Below, piece by piece: positions 9,330-19,158 of a stretch of 64,000 bases of DNA. This DNA is from Nocardia tengchongensis. Lineage in GTDB: Bacteria > Actinomycetota > Actinomycetes > Mycobacteriales > Mycobacteriaceae. The stretch spans positions 7,564,001-7,628,000 of the forward strand of contig NZ_CP074371.1 of NCBI RefSeq assembly GCF_018362975.1, read 5' to 3'. The notes under the pieces are model-generated. The model searched no databases and had not been told where the DNA came from. It was given only the letters and a program-made list of their open reading frames with translations. Numbering within the stretch: the stretch's first letter is position 1; each line of letters opens with the position of its first letter. The position numbers were made by a program, and so were the translations under genes.

Positions 9330-10114
9330 GACAGCGCTCTCCTCTCGATCGAACGAACCAGTGCGTCGGTGAGCAGCCCGAGCAGGCTGTAGACGAGCAA
9401 CCCGACCACGATCACGTCGGTGCGCAGGAATTCGCGGGCGTCGTTGATCATGAAGCCCAGGCCCGCATCGGCATTCACCTGTTCGGCCACGATCAGCGCC
9501 AGCCAGGCCACGCCCAGCGACTGGCGCAGCCCGACCAGGGTCTGCGGCAGCGCGCCCGGCAACACGATGTGCCGGATCAGCCCCACGCGACTCAGCCGCT
9601 GCACCCGGGCCAGCTCGGCGAGCTTGCCGTCCACGCTGCGAATGCCCGCGAAAGTATTGAGGTACAGGGGAATCGCGACACCGAAGGCGACCAGCACGAT
9701 CTTGGGCAGCTCCCCGATCCCGAACCACAGGATGAACAGCGGGATCAGACCGTAGAACGGCAGCGTCCGCAGCATCTGCATCAGCGGGTCGACCAGGTAC
9801 TCCCCGGCCCGGCTCAGTCCGGCCACGAGCGCCAGCGCGATTCCGGCCGCCGCGCCGATCGCGAAGCCCAGCGCGGCGCGGCTCAGCGACACCGACACGG
9901 CCTTGGTCAGCGTGCCGTCCTGGATCAGGTCCACGGCTGTCCGGACGACCGTCACCGGGGAGGCGAGCAGCCGCTCGGGCAGCACCCCGGTCGCGCCGGC
10001 CAGCTGCCAGGCCAGCACCACCAGCAGGGGCGCGACGAAGCGGGCCAGGACGGAAACGCTCGGCAGGCGCGGCCGGCCCACGATGGGCCTGGCCTGCACG
10101 GCAATTGAGGACAC
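9302..10114 (-). CDS. ssuC: ABC transporter permease for aliphatic sulfonates
   Basis: Six-helix permease of the BPD inner-membrane family, 270 residues. The EAA-loop region is visible as DGKLAELARVQRLSRVGLIRHIVLPGALPQTLVGLRQSLG, which docks the SsuB ATPase. The GTG at 10114 is preferred because GAGGGG lies six bases upstream; the longer in-frame start at 10210 would add a non-conserved Arg/Pro-rich leader. It is the first gene of the ssuCBAD operon. The roughly 175 bases upstream, after the ectB terminator, contain the promoter, but no clear boxes or riboswitch could be recognised. Confidence 0.92.
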   Translation of the reverse strand: MSSIAVQARPIVGRPRLPSVSVLARFVAPLLVVLAWQLAGATGVLPERLLASPVTVVRTAVDLIQDGTLTKAVSVSLSRAALGFAIGAAAGIALALVAGLSRAGEYLVDPLMQMLRTLPFYGLIPLFILWFGIGELPKIVLVAFGVAIPLYLNTFAGIRSVDGKLAELARVQRLSRVGLIRHIVLPGALPQTLVGLRQSLGVAWLALIVAEQVNADAGLGFMINDAREFLRTDVIVVGLLVYSLLGLLTDALVRSIERRALSWRRGFLAS

Positions 10115-10290
10115 GAAGCACCCCTCGGGCGAACGGGACGGGGACCGTGGCGGCCGAGGGCCTTCGAGCGCCACCTGTCCGACTGTGCCGTTCCGAGCCC
10201 GGCCGGTCACCGGTTGGAATCCCCGTGATTCTGGGGTCCCGAGGGCATGGGAGAGCTGTGCGTCAGAGGCTGCGGATCAAGAAAGGGGTG

Positions 10291-10325
10291 GTGCCGGGTT
10301 CCCTCCGCAGCTGGGAACCCGGCAC
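10291..10325 (-). terminator. Strong hairpin between ectB and the ssu operon
   Basis: Perfect 13-bp stem GTGCCGGGTTCCC/GGGAACCCGGCAC with a 9-nt loop. It lies downstream of ectB on the minus strand and isolates ectB from the ssu genes. Confidence 0.75.
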
Positions 10326-10358
10326 CGGGTCGGCACCGGTGTGGGCGGTGGCCGACGT

Positions 10359-11622
10359 CTAGTGGCCGTCGCGGACGATCTCCACGGCGCGGCCGAGAAT
10401 GCCGAGGCCGTGGGTGATCTCGTCGTCGCTGACGGTCAAGGGCGGGAGCAGCTTCACGACCTGGTCGGTGGCGCCGGAGGTCTCGACCAGAAGTCCGAGT
10501 TCGAAGGCGACCTGGCAGACCTTCTCGGCCTGCGAGGCATCCTCGAAGACCAGGCCGTGCACCAGTCCGCGGCCGCGGGTGGTGATGCCGCCGAAGGATT
10601 CAGTCAGGGTGACCAACTGGTCGTGGATGCGCGCACCCTTGGCCAGGGTGGACTGCTGCAGGACGTCGTCGGACCAGTACTCGCGCAGCGCCACTTCGGC
10701 GGTCACGAAGGCGGCGTTGTTGCCGCGGAAGGTGCCGTTGTGTTCGCCGGGCGCCCACTGGTCCAGTTCGCGGCGCATGAGTACCAGCGCCATCGGCAGG
10801 CCGTAGCCGCTGATGGACTTCGACAGGCAGACGATGTCGGGGGTGATGCCGGCGACCTCGAAGGAGAAGAACCCACCGGTGCGGCCGCAACCCATCTGCA
10901 CGTCGTCGACGATGAGCAGAATGCCGCGGGCCGAGCACAATTCGGCGAGCGCGCGCAGCCATTCGGCGCGGGCCACATTGACCCCGCCCTCACCCTGCAC
11001 GGTCTCGACGATGACGGCGGCCGGCTTGTCGAGTCCCGACGAGCTGTCGTCGAGGGCGCGGCGCATCCACGAGAAGTCCTCGGGCTCATCCAGATAGCCG
11101 TCGTTAGGGCATCGGGGTGGCGTGCACCAGGGGGACGCCCGCGCCGGCGCGCTTGGCGGCGTTGCCGGTGACCGACAGCGCGCCCAGCGTCATGCCGTGG
11201 AAGGCGTTGGTGAAGTTCAGGACGGTGGTGCGACCGGTGACCTTGCGGGCCAGCTTGAGCGCGGCCTCCACGGCATTGGCGCCGGTCGGGCCGGGGAACT
11301 GCACCTTGTAGTCGAGCCCGCGCGGGACGAACACCAGATCGCGCATGGTCTCGAGCAAGCGGCGCTTGGCGACGGTGGACATGTCCAGGGCATGGGTGAT
11401 GCCGTCGGCCATGATGTAGTCGACCAGGGCCTTCTTGAAGACCGGGTTGTTGTGACCGTAGTTGAGGGTGCCCGCGCCGGCGAAGAAGTCCAGGAACTCC
11501 TTGCCGTTCTCGTCGGTGAGCCAGGCGCCGCTGGCGGTGTCGAACACGGTCGGCCAGGAACGGCAGTAGCCACGCACATTGGACTCGAGCGCCTCGAAGA
11601 CGGTCGTCTCTGCAATGGTCAT
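10359..11622 (-). pseudogene. ectB: Diaminobutyrate--2-oxoglutarate transaminase (EctB), split by a frameshift
   Basis: Class-III PLP aminotransferase that makes L-2,4-diaminobutyrate from aspartate semialdehyde, the first step of ectoine synthesis. The first frame (start 11622, [17 protein letters not shown]) runs to HATPMP and stops. The rest continues in another frame: YDGYLDEPEDFSWMRR, VIVETVQGEGGVN, DDVQMGCGRTG and the PLP-lysine region LSKSISGYGLPM, ending at 10359. Deleting one of the two Ts at 11104-11105 restores one protein of about 420 residues, the normal EctB length. No ectA, ectC or ectD is adjacent: ssu genes lie downstream and a divergent ABC exporter upstream. It is either a sequencing error in a lone ectB or a true pseudogene. 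Confidence 0.85.
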
Positions 11623-11815
11623 CGTGATCGGTCCTAGCGTCGCAACTAAGTGAAACGCTGTTGTTTCTATCACATAGGCGGCGAAGCGAAATCATTTTCC
11701 TGTGAATCAGGCAGCCATACGCGCTGCCTATGACCACGTGACCCACACCGCAACAGACCGGAGCAGAGCATAACTCGTTGCGCCACACCGGCGGCAGCCG
11801 TACCGTGATTCCCTT

Positions 11816-12619
11816 GTGCGCAGCGACGTGGGGGTCTACTGGCGGCTGGTCAAAGCAGGGTTTCGCAGACAATCGCACTACCGGCTCGCGATGGCCGCGG
11901 GCCTGGTGACCAACCTCGTGTTCGGGTTCGTCCGCGCGGCCGTGCTGATGACCGCCGTCCGCCAGAACAACGGCTTCGGCGGCTACGACCGCGGCACCAT
12001 CGGGGCCTACGTCTGGTTGTCGCAAGCACTGCTCGGGGCCATCGCCTTCTGGATACTGCCCGACACCGTCGAACGGATCCGCACCGGCGACATCGCCATC
12101 GACTTCCTGCGGCCCGTCGACATCCAATTCGCGCACCTGGCCGAATACCTGGGGCGCGCGAGTTGCGCACTGGCCCCGCGCGGTCTGCCCGCCATCGCGG
12201 TCGGGGCGCTCACCTTCGGGCTCGCCTTCCCGGACACACCCGGCCCGTACCTCCTCGGCGCGCTGAGCCTGCTGCTGGCCATGATCCTGTCGTTCCTGTC
12301 CATGTTCGCGGTCAGCCTGGCCGGGTTCTGGCTCATCGAGACCCGCGGGCTGCGGTCGCTGCACATGATCTGCGGAACCTTCCTGGCCGGACTGTTCGCG
12401 CCGGTACACCTGTTCCCGGACTGGTTGCGCGCCCTCGCCTACGCCACCCCGTTCCCGTCCATGCTGCAATGGCCCGTCGATCTGATCTCCGGCCGCACCA
12501 CCGGGACGGATGCGGTGGAAATCGTTGCTGTGCAATGCTTCTGGCTGGTGGTCCTGGTCGGTCTCGGGCAGCTGCTGCTGCGGGCGGGACGGCGCAAACT
12601 GGAGGTGCAGGGTGGGTGA
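11816..12619 (+). CDS. ABC-2 type exporter permease, subunit 1
   Basis: Membrane protein of 267 residues with about six hydrophobic segments, in the uncharacterised ABC-2 permease group that occurs in pairs beside a COG4586-type ATPase. Features are an N-terminal amphipathic region (GVYWRLVKAGFRRQSHYR), then LPDTVERIRTGDIAIDFLRPVD, typical of this group, and a C-terminal TM followed by Arg/Lys. The GTG at 11816 begins the frame. The next permease starts inside its last codons. Substrate unknown; relatives are linked to export of lipids, peptides or drugs. Confidence 0.82.
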   Translation: MRSDVGVYWRLVKAGFRRQSHYRLAMAAGLVTNLVFGFVRAAVLMTAVRQNNGFGGYDRGTIGAYVWLSQALLGAIAFWILPDTVERIRTGDIAIDFLRPVDIQFAHLAEYLGRASCALAPRGLPAIAVGALTFGLAFPDTPGPYLLGALSLLLAMILSFLSMFAVSLAGFWLIETRGLRSLHMICGTFLAGLFAPVHLFPDWLRALAYATPFPSMLQWPVDLISGRTTGTDAVEIVAVQCFWLVVLVGLGQLLLRAGRRKLEVQGG

Positions 12620-13428
12620 GACGCACGCCTCTCGAATCGCTCCCTACCGCGCCGTCCTGGCATCGCGGATGCGCGCGCAACGCGCCTATCCGCTGTCCTT
12701 CGCCACCGATGTGCTGAGCGCCCTCCTGATCGGGCTGATGGAATTCGCCGAAATGTGGGTCATCTTCCACAACGTGCGGCAGCTGGGCGGGCTCGACCTG
12801 AACGCCATGCTGCTGCTGTTCGGCATGAGCAATACCTGTTTCGCCATCGCCGACATGATCGTCGGGCATGCCGACACCCTGCCTACCTATATCCGGATGG
12901 GCACCCTCGACGCCTTCTACCTGCGGCCGCAAACCACTGCTGCTGCAACTCATGACCAGCGATATCCAATTGCGGCGGGTGGCGCGCATCGCGGTGGCCG
13001 CCACCGTGCTGGCATTCGGCCTGGCGCGCAACCACATCGACTGGTCGGCGGCGCACCTGGCGCTGTTCGTGGCCACCCTGATGTCCGGAATCGCCGTCTT
13101 CGCCGGACTTTTCGTGTGCGCGGCCGGAGTGCAGTTCTTCCTCATCGACGGTGCGGAACTGACGAATTCGTTCACCTACGGCGGCTCCTACGCGTCCATG
13201 CAACCCACCTCGGTGTTCCCCACACCGATGAAACTGGTCTTCGGATTTCTCATTCCGGTCGCATTCACGTCCTATCTGCCCGCCATCGCACTGCTCGGAC
13301 TGCCCGGCCCCGCCCTGCTGCCGGGTTGGCTGGCCTGGGCGGCCCCGGTGGCGGCGGCCTGGGTGTGGGCGGCGGCATTGTTCCTGTGGCGACTGGGCAC
13401 CAGGCACTATCAAGGAGGCGGCGGGTGA
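12612..13428 (+). pseudogene. ABC-2 type exporter permease, subunit 2, split by a frameshift
   Basis: Partner of the upstream permease. The GTG at 12612 overlaps its stop. The first frame reads VGETHASRIAPYRAV ... RMGTLDAFYLRPQ, then goes off family. The remainder continues in the next frame as PLLLQLMTSDIQLRR ... FLIPVAFTSYLPAIALLG ... LGTRHYQGGGG. Removing one A from the AAA at 12931-12933 gives LRPQPLLLQLMTSDIQLRR and a single protein of about 271 residues, the normal length and topology. The stop TGA overlaps the ATPase start (GTGA), so the operon architecture is intact. This is probably a sequencing error, although a genuine mutation is possible. Confidence 0.8.
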
Positions 13429-14414
13429 ACGGGGCCATCATCGATATCGAAGGCCTGACAAGGACTTTCACGGTGAGCAAGAAGGAGGGCCGCTGGCGGC
13501 GCCGCCGGGAAGTGCTGACCGCGGTGGACGACATGAGCTTTCGCGTCGAGCCCGGCGCGGCGGTCGGGTACATCGGCGCCAACGGTGCGGGCAAGTCCAC
13601 CACCATCAAGATGATCACCGGGATTCTGGTGCCCTCCGCGGGACGGTTGCGGACCTGTGGCCTCGACCCGGTGCGCCGGCGCCGCGAGCTGGCCGGGCGG
13701 ATCGGCGTGGTGTTCGGGCAGCGCTCACAGCTGTGGTGGGATCTGCCGCTGCGCGAATCGTTCTCGATCCTGGCGGCCATCCACCGGATCGGCCCGGCGG
13801 CCGCCCGCACCCGAACCGCCGAGCTCATCGCGCAGCTGGAGATGGAAGGCACCCTCGACACCCCGGTGCGGCAGCTGTCGCTGGGGCAGCGCATGCGCGC
13901 GGAAGTCGCGGCGGCGCTGCTGCATTCGCCGGAACTGATCATTCTCGACGAGCCGACCATCGGCCTGGATGTGTTGTCCAAGCAGCGATTACGCGAGTTC
14001 CTGCGGCACGAGCGCACCCAGCGCGGCACCACCCTGCTGCTCACCACCCACGACATGGGCGATATCGAGCGGCTCTGCGAGCGGGTGCTGGTAGTGGACC
14101 ACGGGCGGCTGGTCTACGACGGCTCGCTGACCGGGCTCGGCGCGACCGTCGGCGCGCAGCGCGTGCTCACCGTCGATCTCGCCGAGCCCACCGCCGACCT
14201 GGCCGACCTGCCCGGCGCGAAACTGCTCGACAGCGCGGGCGCGGGCATGCGGCAGCGGCTGGCCTTCGACACCGAGACCACCACTGCCGCACAGTTGCTC
14301 GCGGCCGTGTCGGCGCGCGCGGAGGTGCGCGACCTGTCCATCGAGGAACCCGATATCGAGGACGTGGTGCGGCGGCTCTACGAGGCCGCGGCGTCGGGCT
14401 CCCTCGCACCCTGA
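13425..14414 (+). CDS. ABC exporter ATP-binding protein
   Basis: ATPase of 329 residues that powers the two preceding permeases. The GTG at 13425 is preceded by AAGGAGGCGGCGG. Walker A GANGAGKST is at residues 51-59, the Q-loop region IGVVFGQRSQLWWDLP is typical of the COG4586 group, the signature is LSLGQRMRAE, Walker B LIILDEPTIGLD and the H-loop LLTTHDMGDIERL. A C-terminal domain of about 90 residues follows the nucleotide-binding domain, as in drug-exporter ATPases. Its end overlaps the convergent DUF4389 gene by 37 bases. Confidence 0.9.
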   Translation: MNGAIIDIEGLTRTFTVSKKEGRWRRRREVLTAVDDMSFRVEPGAAVGYIGANGAGKSTTIKMITGILVPSAGRLRTCGLDPVRRRRELAGRIGVVFGQRSQLWWDLPLRESFSILAAIHRIGPAAARTRTAELIAQLEMEGTLDTPVRQLSLGQRMRAEVAAALLHSPELIILDEPTIGLDVLSKQRLREFLRHERTQRGTTLLLTTHDMGDIERLCERVLVVDHGRLVYDGSLTGLGATVGAQRVLTVDLAEPTADLADLPGAKLLDSAGAGMRQRLAFDTETTTAAQLLAAVSARAEVRDLSIEEPDIEDVVRRLYEAAASGSLAP

Positions 14415-15016
14415 TCGAGGCGGAACGGCGGGTACTCGTCGGTCATCAGCGAGACGTAGGCGCGCACGCGCAACGACCAGCGGTTGATGCCCATGAGGAA
14501 ATCGAACAGGCCCGCCGGATAGGCGCCGGTGAACAACAGTCCGATCAGGGCCACCAGCACCAGGGTCGCCATCGGCGCCAAGGTGTTCCGGCCGCCGTAG
14601 AGCAGGGCCCCGACGATCAGATACTGCGGAATTGCGAGCAGCCACCATTTGATCAAGACCAGGCCGCGGTTGAACTGTGCGGGATAGTCGACTTCCAGGT
14701 CAGCGGGATATTCCGGGTCGGGTTCCAGACTGAACGGCGGGTAGCGATCGGTTCCCAATTGGGACAGCGCATAGAAACGGACGCGCCAGCTCCAGCGCAT
14801 CACACCGACATTGAAATCGAAGAGCGCTCGCGGATACGCGCCGGTAACCAGAATGGCGAAGAAGGCGACGATGGTGACCGCGACATAGGCGATGCTCAGA
14901 AAGAGCAGGACAATATAGTGTGGAATAGCAAGTATCCACTTGACTATCCACAGCCAGCGGGATACTCCGGGATCTAGATCCCCACGGACGCGAACCGGAT
15001 AAACAGGACCAGGCAT
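14378..15016 (-). CDS. DUF4389 membrane protein
   Basis: A 212-residue membrane protein made of two similar halves. Each half has a WIVKW or LIKWWLLAIPQY segment, a hydrophobic pair, a GAYP(R/A)(A/G)LFDF motif, and then an R(W/F)S(W/L)R...Y segment ending in YPPF. This duplicated arrangement defines DUF4389 proteins in actinobacteria. The ATG at 15016 (MPGPVYPVRVRGDLDPG) is chosen over the upstream start because AGGAG is just upstream and the protein then begins at the conserved region. Function unknown. Confidence 0.82.
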   Translation of the reverse strand: MPGPVYPVRVRGDLDPGVSRWLWIVKWILAIPHYIVLLFLSIAYVAVTIVAFFAILVTGAYPRALFDFNVGVMRWSWRVRFYALSQLGTDRYPPFSLEPDPEYPADLEVDYPAQFNRGLVLIKWWLLAIPQYLIVGALLYGGRNTLAPMATLVLVALIGLLFTGAYPAGLFDFLMGINRWSLRVRAYVSLMTDEYPPFRLDQGAREPDAAAS

Positions 15017-15291
15017 GGCCGTCACTCCTCTCGAGCGGCGGCACCCACCTGGCGACCACCGCGCGAACAGCGGTGAGCCGTTGTTCACCCCATTGTTTCC
15101 CCTGCGACGCGAAGATCACATCTGCTTCTCACACATTGTGACCAGATTTGTAATAGCGCGCACGGCGGCGAGTTCCGCACGCCACACAGGCACCGTTCGA
15201 ATTGCGGACCACCGTCGGGTGTGCGACGTTGCTGACTATTCTCCAAGTGCTCGGCCCGGGTCGGCACGACAGCTGATAATCGGGAGACTGA

Positions 15292-18285
15292 GTGAAGGCA
15301 GGTTCGGCGAAAGTGTTGCCACCGGGTAACGTAAAACTCACGCCACCACTGGAATTGATCCGTCCGCGCACCATCGCGGCGCGACTACGCCGCATTCTGA
15401 TCTTCTCCGTCGCGCTGGTACTGGCCCTGCTGACCGTCATCATCACCCATCAGGTCAACAGTTTCCGCGATACCGGCGAGACCGCGCGGGCGGTGCGGCT
15501 GGCCCTGGCCGTGCAGGACCTGGTGCACGAGATCCAGCGCGAACGCGGCCTCACCAACGGCTTGCTCGGCGGCGACGCAACCGCCCGCCCCGCCATCGGC
15601 AATCAGCGCCTGGCCACCGATACCGCACTGGCCGAACTGAATCAGACCCTGGGCGAGCAGCCACAAGGGGCCGACCAGGTCCGATCCGGGCTGAGCCAGT
15701 TCTCCGGCGTCACCGCCAATCGCGCCGACGTGGACGCCGGGCGCATCGACCGCGCCGCGTCGTTCACCTTCTACACCAACGCCATCGCCGCACTGAACCA
15801 GGCGCGGCCCGGCCTCGACCACGCACCGGACGCACAACTGTGGCGGGGCCTGCAATCACTGCACGACCTCGGCGACGTCAAGGAGTTCACCGCGCAGGAA
15901 CGCGGCTTCCTCGAAGGCGTCTTCGCCGCAGGTGAATTCGCGCCCGGCGAGTACGTGAAGTTCCTCGACATCCGCGCCGCCAAGCAGGCCGCCGTCACCG
16001 GCTTCGAACGCGACGCCACCCCGGGACAACGCTCGAAGCTGTACGGCGCCATGCAATCCGATGAGTCGGTCCGGGCCGGCGCGGCCGAGGCCGTCGCCAT
16101 CGCCTCCGCCCGCGGGCCGCTCACCGAAACCGTGAACCCGGCCGACTGGTGGCGCGAGATGAGCTCGGTCATCGACGGCGAACGCGTGGTGCAGCGCGAC
16201 CTCGGCAGCGAGATCACCGGCCGCGCCGCCGATCTGCGCCGCGACGCCACCCTGGTGCTCGCGCTCTACCTGCTGGCGGCGGCGCTCGCCATCGCCGCCC
16301 AGGTGTGGCTGGTGGTGGCCAGCGTGCGCGCCATCGTGCGCCCGCTGGCCGAACTCGCCGAGGAGGCCGACATCGTGGCCGGGCGGCGACTGCCGCAGCT
16401 CATCGCGGCCTGGCAGAACTCCGACGACGCCGACCCCGAACCGCCCGAACCGGTCCGGGCCGACGAGAGCGCCGGCGCCGAGATCGCCTCGGTGGCCTCG
16501 GCCCTGGACCGGGTGCAGACCACCGCCTACGAGCTGGCCTCCGCGCAGGCCCGGCTGCGCCGCAACTCCACCGAATCCATGGCCAACCTGGCCCGGCGCA
16601 ATCAGAACCTGGTGCGCCGCCAGCTCGGGCTGATCAGCGAATTCGAACGCGAGGAACTCGACCCCAACGCGCTGTCCAACCTCTTCGAGCTGGACCACCT
16701 GGCCACCCGCATGCGCCGCAACGCCGAGAGCCTGCTGGTGCTGGTCGGCGAATCCAGCCCCCGGCGCTGGTCGAAACCCATTCCGCTGACCGACGTCATC
16801 CGGGCCGGTCTGTCCGAGGTCGACGACTACCGGCGCGTGGTGCTGCGCCGGGTCGACGACACCGCCATCGCGGGCGCGCACGTCAGCGAGGTCGCGCACA
16901 TGCTGGCCGAACTCATCGAGAACGGGCTGTCCTTCTCCCCGCCCGACCTGGAGGTGGAGATCTACGGCCGCCGGCTGGGCGCCCGCTACATGATCGCCGT
17001 CGTCGACCACGGCGTCGGCATGCCGCCCGACCAGCTCGCCACCGCCAACGCCCGGCTGCGCGGCGAGGCCGACTTCCTCGTCGCGCCCACCCGCTTCCTC
17101 GGCCACTACGTGGTCGGCCGACTGGCCCAGCGGCTCGGCGTCGAGGTCGAGCTGACCGTCTCGCCCACCAGCGGCGTCGTGGCCCGCATGCTGCTCCCCG
17201 CCGAACTCCTGGGCGACCCCCGCACCGAGCGTCCCGCCACACCCGAAGACGCGAAACACGCCGCGGGCGCGCAACTCCCGACCGCCGTCGACACCATGCC
17301 CGAGCCGAAGCCGGGTCGGCACAGCTCCACCCACGCCACCGATCCCGACTTCGACACCGGCGTCGCCTTCGCCGCACTCACCGAATTCATCGGCGACATC
17401 GGCGGCGACTCCACCGAACTACCGGTCGTGAGCGAGCCCGCCCACAACGCCGACGGCTACTCGGGACCCGGCGGCACGACCGCTAACGGCAGCCCCACCT
17501 CTCCCGCCGGACCGTCCATATCGCACGGTACAACCGCCCCCGGTGGCACGACGATCCCCGGCAGCCCCACCCCACCTGGCGGCACGACGATCGCCGGCGG
17601 CTCGGCTGCCGCGGGCGGCCCGGTCGAACCCGGCGGCTCGGTCGGCTCGCGTTCCAATGGCACACCGGCGCGCCCCGGCACGATCAAGCTGGTGCCGCTC
17701 GAGCCGCAGGCGCCGAAGGCCGCCGCGCCGGAACCCGCTGCCCCGCAAGAATATCCGACCGCGCCCGAATTGCCTTCTGCGCCAGGATCACCCGACGTGC
17801 CGGGATCGCGCACGCCCCGATCAGCCGCGCTCCCCACGACGGCCACAGCAGCTTCGGCCCCCGGTACGCCCGCGGCGCCGACGGCGGCCGAGCGCTTGTT
17901 CAACGGACCGGTCACGGGCTCCTATGCGGCGCTGCGGGGTGGCGCACCCGCCGCCGGCCCGGCGAACGCGGGCGGCGAAACCACCGGTGCGAAGGCGGCT
18001 GGGGTGGAGCAGGTTTCGGCGGGCTCACCGGGGGCGGGGGCGGACGTTTCGGGAGCCGTCCCGGAGGTGCAACGTACGCGAAACGGTCTCGTCAAGCGCA
18101 CCAGGAAGACTCGCGGGCACACGGGCGCCACTCCGGGTGGCGCTCAGCCGGCGGCCGGGCGACCGAATCCGACGCCGGTAGCGGACCGTTCACCCGACGA
18201 AATACGCAGCATTCTGGCCGGATTCCGATCCGGGCATCAGCGCGGGCAGGGTGGCGAACCGCCCCGACCCGGATCGCGAGCATAG
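15292..18285 (+). CDS. Nitrate/nitrite-sensor-type histidine-kinase-like protein of a conservon
   Basis: First gene of a four-gene conservon (CvnA-like), 997 residues. An N-terminal TM (about 35-55) is followed by an extracytoplasmic NIT sensor domain with QRERGLTNGLL-type and QERGFLEGVF motifs, a second TM (about 320-345), a HAMP-like linker, then a HATPase domain (LAELIENGLSFSPP, VDHGVGMPPDQL). The last roughly 340 residues are a disordered Pro/Gly/Ala-rich tail with GGTT repeats. CvnA proteins bind ATP but often lack orthodox kinase output and are thought to signal through the downstream Roadblock/GTPase proteins. GTG start preceded by CGGGAGACTGA. Confidence 0.9.
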   Translation: MKAGSAKVLPPGNVKLTPPLELIRPRTIAARLRRILIFSVALVLALLTVIITHQVNSFRDTGETARAVRLALAVQDLVHEIQRERGLTNGLLGGDATARPAIGNQRLATDTALAELNQTLGEQPQGADQVRSGLSQFSGVTANRADVDAGRIDRAASFTFYTNAIAALNQARPGLDHAPDAQLWRGLQSLHDLGDVKEFTAQERGFLEGVFAAGEFAPGEYVKFLDIRAAKQAAVTGFERDATPGQRSKLYGAMQSDESVRAGAAEAVAIASARGPLTETVNPADWWREMSSVIDGERVVQRDLGSEITGRAADLRRDATLVLALYLLAAALAIAAQVWLVVASVRAIVRPLAELAEEADIVAGRRLPQLIAAWQNSDDADPEPPEPVRADESAGAEIASVASALDRVQTTAYELASAQARLRRNSTESMANLARRNQNLVRRQLGLISEFEREELDPNALSNLFELDHLATRMRRNAESLLVLVGESSPRRWSKPIPLTDVIRAGLSEVDDYRRVVLRRVDDTAIAGAHVSEVAHMLAELIENGLSFSPPDLEVEIYGRRLGARYMIAVVDHGVGMPPDQLATANARLRGEADFLVAPTRFLGHYVVGRLAQRLGVEVELTVSPTSGVVARMLLPAELLGDPRTERPATPEDAKHAAGAQLPTAVDTMPEPKPGRHSSTHATDPDFDTGVAFAALTEFIGDIGGDSTELPVVSEPAHNADGYSGPGGTTANGSPTSPAGPSISHGTTAPGGTTIPGSPTPPGGTTIAGGSAAAGGPVEPGGSVGSRSNGTPARPGTIKLVPLEPQAPKAAAPEPAAPQEYPTAPELPSAPGSPDVPGSRTPRSAALPTTATAASAPGTPAAPTAAERLFNGPVTGSYAALRGGAPAAGPANAGGETTGAKAAGVEQVSAGSPGAGADVSGAVPEVQRTRNGLVKRTRKTRGHTGATPGGAQPAAGRPNPTPVADRSPDEIRSILAGFRSGHQRGQGGEPPRPGSRA

Positions 18286-18296
18286 GAGGACACCGG

Positions 18297-18725
18297 GTGA
18301 CCACCCACTACACCGATACCGATCCGCACACCTTCAACTGGCTGCTGGCCGACTTCGTGCGCACCACCGACGGCGTGCGCGACGCCGTGGCCGTGTCCTC
18401 CGACGGACTGCTGATGGCGATGTCGCAGGGCCTGGACCGCAATGGCGCCGACCGGCTGGCCGCCATCGTCTCCGGGCTCACCAGCCTGGGCCGCAGCGCC
18501 TCGCGCAGTTACGATTTCGACGGCCTGCGCCTGGTCATGATCGAGATGGGGCGCGGGTTCCTGCTGGTCTCGGCCATGGCCAACGGCAGCTGCATCGGCG
18601 TCATCGCCGACCACAATGCCGATGTCGGGCTGGTCGGCTACCAGATGGCGGTGCTCGCCGATCGGGCCGGCGCGCTACTCACCCCGGCGCTGATCACCGA
18701 ATTGCGGGAGTCGTTGAGCCGATGA
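18297..18725 (+). CDS. Roadblock/LC7-domain protein (CvnB-like)
   Basis: A 142-residue Roadblock/LC7 protein, the second conservon gene. The fold is evident from FNWLLADFVRTTDGVRDAVAVSSDGLLMAMS, then LAAIVSGLTSLGRSASR and the C-terminal QMAVLADRAGALLTPALITELRE. Such proteins act as partners or regulators of the conservon GTPase at the membrane. The GTG at 18297 has AGGAGGACACC upstream, 11 bases after the kinase-like gene. Its stop overlaps the next start as ATGA. Confidence 0.92.
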   Translation: MTTHYTDTDPHTFNWLLADFVRTTDGVRDAVAVSSDGLLMAMSQGLDRNGADRLAAIVSGLTSLGRSASRSYDFDGLRLVMIEMGRGFLLVSAMANGSCIGVIADHNADVGLVGYQMAVLADRAGALLTPALITELRESLSR

Positions 18726-19158
18726 ACGATTCGCCCCGGTTACCGGACGAGCGCATGATCGCGCTGACCCGCCCCGGTGGCTGGGCCGGTGCCGCAGCGC
18801 CTGGAAAAGACTCTCGCACAAAGGGACTCATCGACCCGACGAGCCGGTGGTCCGTCCCTTCATGATCACCTCCGGTCGCACCACGCCCGTGGTCGACGGA
18901 CTGCGCATCGAGGCCCTGGTGCGCGCCACCCCGGCGTCGCTGTCCGCGCCGCTGCGCTTCGAGCTCGAACGGGTGGTCCGACTGTGCCAGCGCCCGCATT
19001 CCATCGCCGAAATCGGTGCGGCCCTGCGGGTGCCGATCGGGGTGGCGCGGGTGCTGGTCAGTGATCTGGTATCGGCCGGGCACGTGTCGGTCGGGCGTAC
19101 CGACGAACTCTCCACCGCTGCTCTGGAAAGGATCCGGGACCTTGTTCGGAACCTCTGA
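18722..19158 (+). pseudogene. DUF742 protein (CvnC-like), split by a frameshift
   Basis: Third conservon gene. The ATG at 18722 overlaps the previous stop (ATGA) and reads MNDSPRLPDERM ... KGLIDP before going off family. The DUF742 domain proper (DEPVVRPFMITSGRTTPV, ATPASLSAPLRFELERVVRLC, SIAEIGAALRVPIGVARVLVSDLV) lies in the next frame to 19158. One missing base in the GACCCGAC stretch (18833-18840) joins them as LIDPDEPVVRPF, matching the family's N-terminus. Alternatively translation starts at GTG 18847, but that leaves a 121-base gap and no N-terminal segment. The DUF742 winged-helix fold is a signalling adaptor. Confidence 0.75.

Noticed and set aside
10115..10290. Possible riboswitch upstream of the ssu operon
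   Set aside because: I looked for SAM-type core motifs in the leader and saw only scattered GC-rich matches. No consistent fold could be supported by eye.
15017..15291. Small gene in the 275-base gap before the conservon
   Set aside because: No frame with both a ribosome site and plausible composition. It is more likely the promoter and leader of the kinase-like gene.
18777..19064. Plus-strand frame overlapping the DUF742 break
   Set aside because: It reads GPVPQRLEKTLAQRD then Arg/His-rich sequence with no family. It is the third frame of the broken DUF742 gene.
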